A stretch of 64,000 nt of DNA from BOG-931 sp963781725. GTDB taxonomy: Bacteria; Pseudomonadota; Alphaproteobacteria; Rhizobiales; Xanthobacteraceae. Shown one piece after another: positions 62,041-64,000 of this stretch (its first letter is position 1; each line of letters opens with the position of its first letter). The translations under genes were made by a program, and so were the position numbers. The stretch spans positions 620,001-684,000 of the forward strand of contig CAWAGV010000002.1 in the NCBI GenBank assembly GCA_963781725.1, in the 5' to 3' direction. The notes under the pieces are model-generated. The model made no database searches, was not told the DNA's origin, and saw only the letters and a program-made list of their open reading frames with translations.

Positions 62041-64000
62041 GTCCGGTTGAGCTGACTCTGGATGTTCACTGCAGCCCCCACCTGGATGATGATTTCCCCG
62101 GTTTTCGAAACTGGCGCGATCGCCCGCAAACATGACGGTCGTCGAGCCGTATTCCTCGATCAGCGCCGGGCCTTCGATCTCCGTCCCGCCGGCAAGCGTG
62201 TCGCGCGAATAGACCGGGCAATCCTCGAACTGATCGGCGCTTTCGAGACAGACTTTGCGAATGTCGCGCGGCTTCGGCGCCGCTCCCGAGGCCACGCCGG
62301 CATCTTCAACTTCTGCCGGATGCCGCGCGCCGAGAGGCGGATGTTGACCATCTCCAGCGGCTCGTTCGGGGCGGCGTGACCGAAACTGCGATCGTGAATG
62401 GAGTCGAAGCGGTCGCGGATCGTCTTCAGGTCGCCCGCCGCGATCTCCTCCGCGGAGACCGGCACCTTGATGGCGAACTCCTGGCCCTCGTAGCGAAGGT
62501 CGAGAAAACGTTGGAAGCTCATCGCCTCGTCGCTGACACGTTCGGCCGCGAGCATCTGCCCCCTTCGTCGATCATGTCGGCGAAGATCTTCTCAGCTCGC
62601 TCGAAATTCAGCTTCGGGAAGCTGCGACGAGTTGGGTGCGCACATAGTCATGCCGGATGTCGCTCATCAGCATGCCGAACGCGGAGAAATGCGATGGCAG
62701 CACCGGAATGATGACGGTCGGGAATATGAAGCTGGCGCGCGATCGCCACCGCGTGGATGGGCCTGCGCCGCCCATGCCGACCATGACGAAGTCGCGCGGG
62801 TCGAAGCCGCGCTCGACCGAGACGCCGCGGACCGCGAGCGACATCTTGGCGATCGCGATCTCGACAATGCTGAGCGCGGTCGCCACCGCATCCATCCCCA
62901 GCGGCTTGCCAAATTCCCTGCCGCGGCCAGCGCCGCGTCGCGATCGAGCTGCATTTCACCGCCCAGGAAGCTGTCGGTGCCGATGCGGCCGAGGATGACA
63001 TTGGCGTCGGTGACTGTCAGCTTGGTGCCGCCGCGGCCGATAGCAGATCGGGCCCGGATGCGGCGCCGGCGCTGTGCGGGCCGACTTTGAGCGCGCCGAC
63101 CTCATCGATCCAGGCAATGCTGCCGCCGCCGGTGCCGACCTCCACGATATCGACCACCGGCATCATCGCCGGATGACCGCTCGCGTATCCGCCGATGTAG
63201 TAGCCTTCCGCGACCGAAGGCTCGCGGCCGTGGACCAGGCTCGTTTTGGCGGTGGTGCCGCCCATGTCGAACGCGATGGAGTTTTCGTAGCCAAGATTGC
63301 TGCTGATCTGGGCCGCGGCGATCACGCCGCCGACCGGGCCGGATTCCATCATCGCGACCGGCACGTTCTTGGCGGTATCGGCCGACATCAGGCCGCCATT
63401 CGACTGCATGATCAGCAGGCGTCCGCCAAAGCCGTCATTCTCCAGGAGCGTTTCCAGATTGCTGATGTATTTGCTGGTGCGCGGCCCGATATAGGCGTTC
63501 AGCACGGTGGTGGAGATGCGCTCATATTCGCCTGATTTCCGCGAGATTTCGTGCGACGTGGTGATGAATTTCGACCGTCGAGCTCGCGAAGGATGTCGGC
63601 CATGCGCCGTTCGTCGGTCGGGTCCTGATAGGAGTGAAGAAAGCAGATCGCGATCGCTTCGACGTTCGTTTGCGAGGACCTGCTTGGCGACTTCCTTGGC
63701 TTGCGCCTCGTCGAACGGAACAAGCGCCTCGCCCCAGGCCGTGGTGCGCTGGTTGACCTCGAAGGTGAGGCTCGGCGGAGCGCAGCGGCTCGGCGCGCTG
63801 GAACAGGATGTTATAGGATTCCGGCCGGTTGCCGCGGGCGATCTGATAGACGTCGCGTGTGCCGCGCGTCACGATCAGCGCCGTGCGCGCGCCGGTGCGT
63901 TCGATCGCGGTGTTGATGGCGACCGTCGAGCCATGGACGAAGCTCTCGACCTGTTCAGATCGAGGGTGGCCTTGTGTACGCCGTCCAGCACGCCGGTCGC
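62041..64000 (-). pseudogene. hyuA: Hydantoinase A/oxoprolinase family (HyuA), frameshifted and cut by window edge
   Basis: Pieces: TRGTRDVYQIARGNRPESYN near the N-terminus, EAIAICFLHSYQDPTDERRM, NAYIGPRTSKYISNLETLLE, GRLLIMQSNGGLMSADTAKN, FDMGGTTAKTSLVHGREPSV, DVVEVGTGGGS-type VEVGTGGGSIAWIDEVGALK, FVMVGMGGAGPSTRW, FSAFGMLMSDIRHDYVRTQL, and EGPALIEEYGSTTVMFAGDR. These are the actin-like ATPase motifs of HyuA. Frame changes number at least five. The first about 70 codons lie beyond 64000. It is the first visible gene of the minus-strand catabolic operon. Confidence 0.83.

Overview
The window looks like a chromosome segment of a high-GC alphaproteobacterium of the Hyphomicrobiales, most likely Bradyrhizobium-like or a neighbouring Xanthobacteraceae/Nitrobacteraceae lineage. 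Pointers are the ethylmalonyl-CoA mutase, LTXXQ-motif exported proteins, RopB/Omp25-type beta-barrel, FixK/FNR-type palindromes, MSxLGHSRR-type interspersed repeats and the large palindromic repeat at 19.9 kb. These are family recognitions made by eye; no database search was run.

Layout. (1) 1-14 kb is ordinary core genome with intact genes: a GT87-like C-terminus, a GlsB/YeaQ membrane protein, ethylmalonyl-CoA mutase, a cytoplasmic hybrid kinase, gluQ, 3-hydroxyanthranilate dioxygenase, an AlkA-type glycosylase, an esterase, two TadE-like pseudopilins, a BtuF-like protein, a GMC oxidoreductase, an HNH endonuclease and a Na/Pi cotransporter. (2) 14-22.6 kb reads as one catabolic locus: two luciferase-like monooxygenases, a MarR regulator, a UbiD-type decarboxylase, an orphan molybdopterin hydroxylase subunit and an aromatic-acid-type MFS carrier. 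(3) 22.6-36.1 kb has lower GC and is rich in short exported proteins: two LTXXQ proteins, a Gly/Tyr-rich protein, an outer-membrane barrel, a 74-aa protein, a lipocalin-like protein and a Cys-containing secreted protein. Two of them sit directly behind perfect TTGAT-N4-ATCAA boxes, so part of this set is probably switched on at low oxygen. An IS110-family element closes the stretch. (4) 36-47.1 kb is a mosaic accessory region: a TPR array gene with a 252-residue super-repeat joined to a helicase fragment in opposite orientation, IS-end-like motifs, several unknown genes, an Xre regulator, a DUF3987 primase/helicase-like gene, an AlpA/excisionase-like gene and the C-terminal stub of a tyrosine integrase. 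(5) 47.6-64 kb is a second catabolic region, nearly all on the minus strand: a DszC/SfnB-like plus DszA/NtaA-like monooxygenase pair with a Bug binding protein and LysR regulator, then a run from hydantoinase A/B through HpcH/HpaI aldolase, a beta-propeller lyase-like protein, an alpha/beta hydrolase, a 2OG-Fe(II) oxygenase, a GMC oxidoreductase and a second Bug protein.

The most striking feature is the uneven distribution of frameshifts. I found no frameshift in the genes from 1 to about 33 kb, whereas from 34.7 kb rightwards many genes are broken by what mostly look like single-base deletions, several per gene after 57 kb. Restoring the frames gives complete family-like proteins and 4-base stop/start overlaps between consecutive genes. 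The region is therefore either a very recently decaying island or a stretch of poor consensus sequence. This has to be settled before any biology is read into the broken genes.
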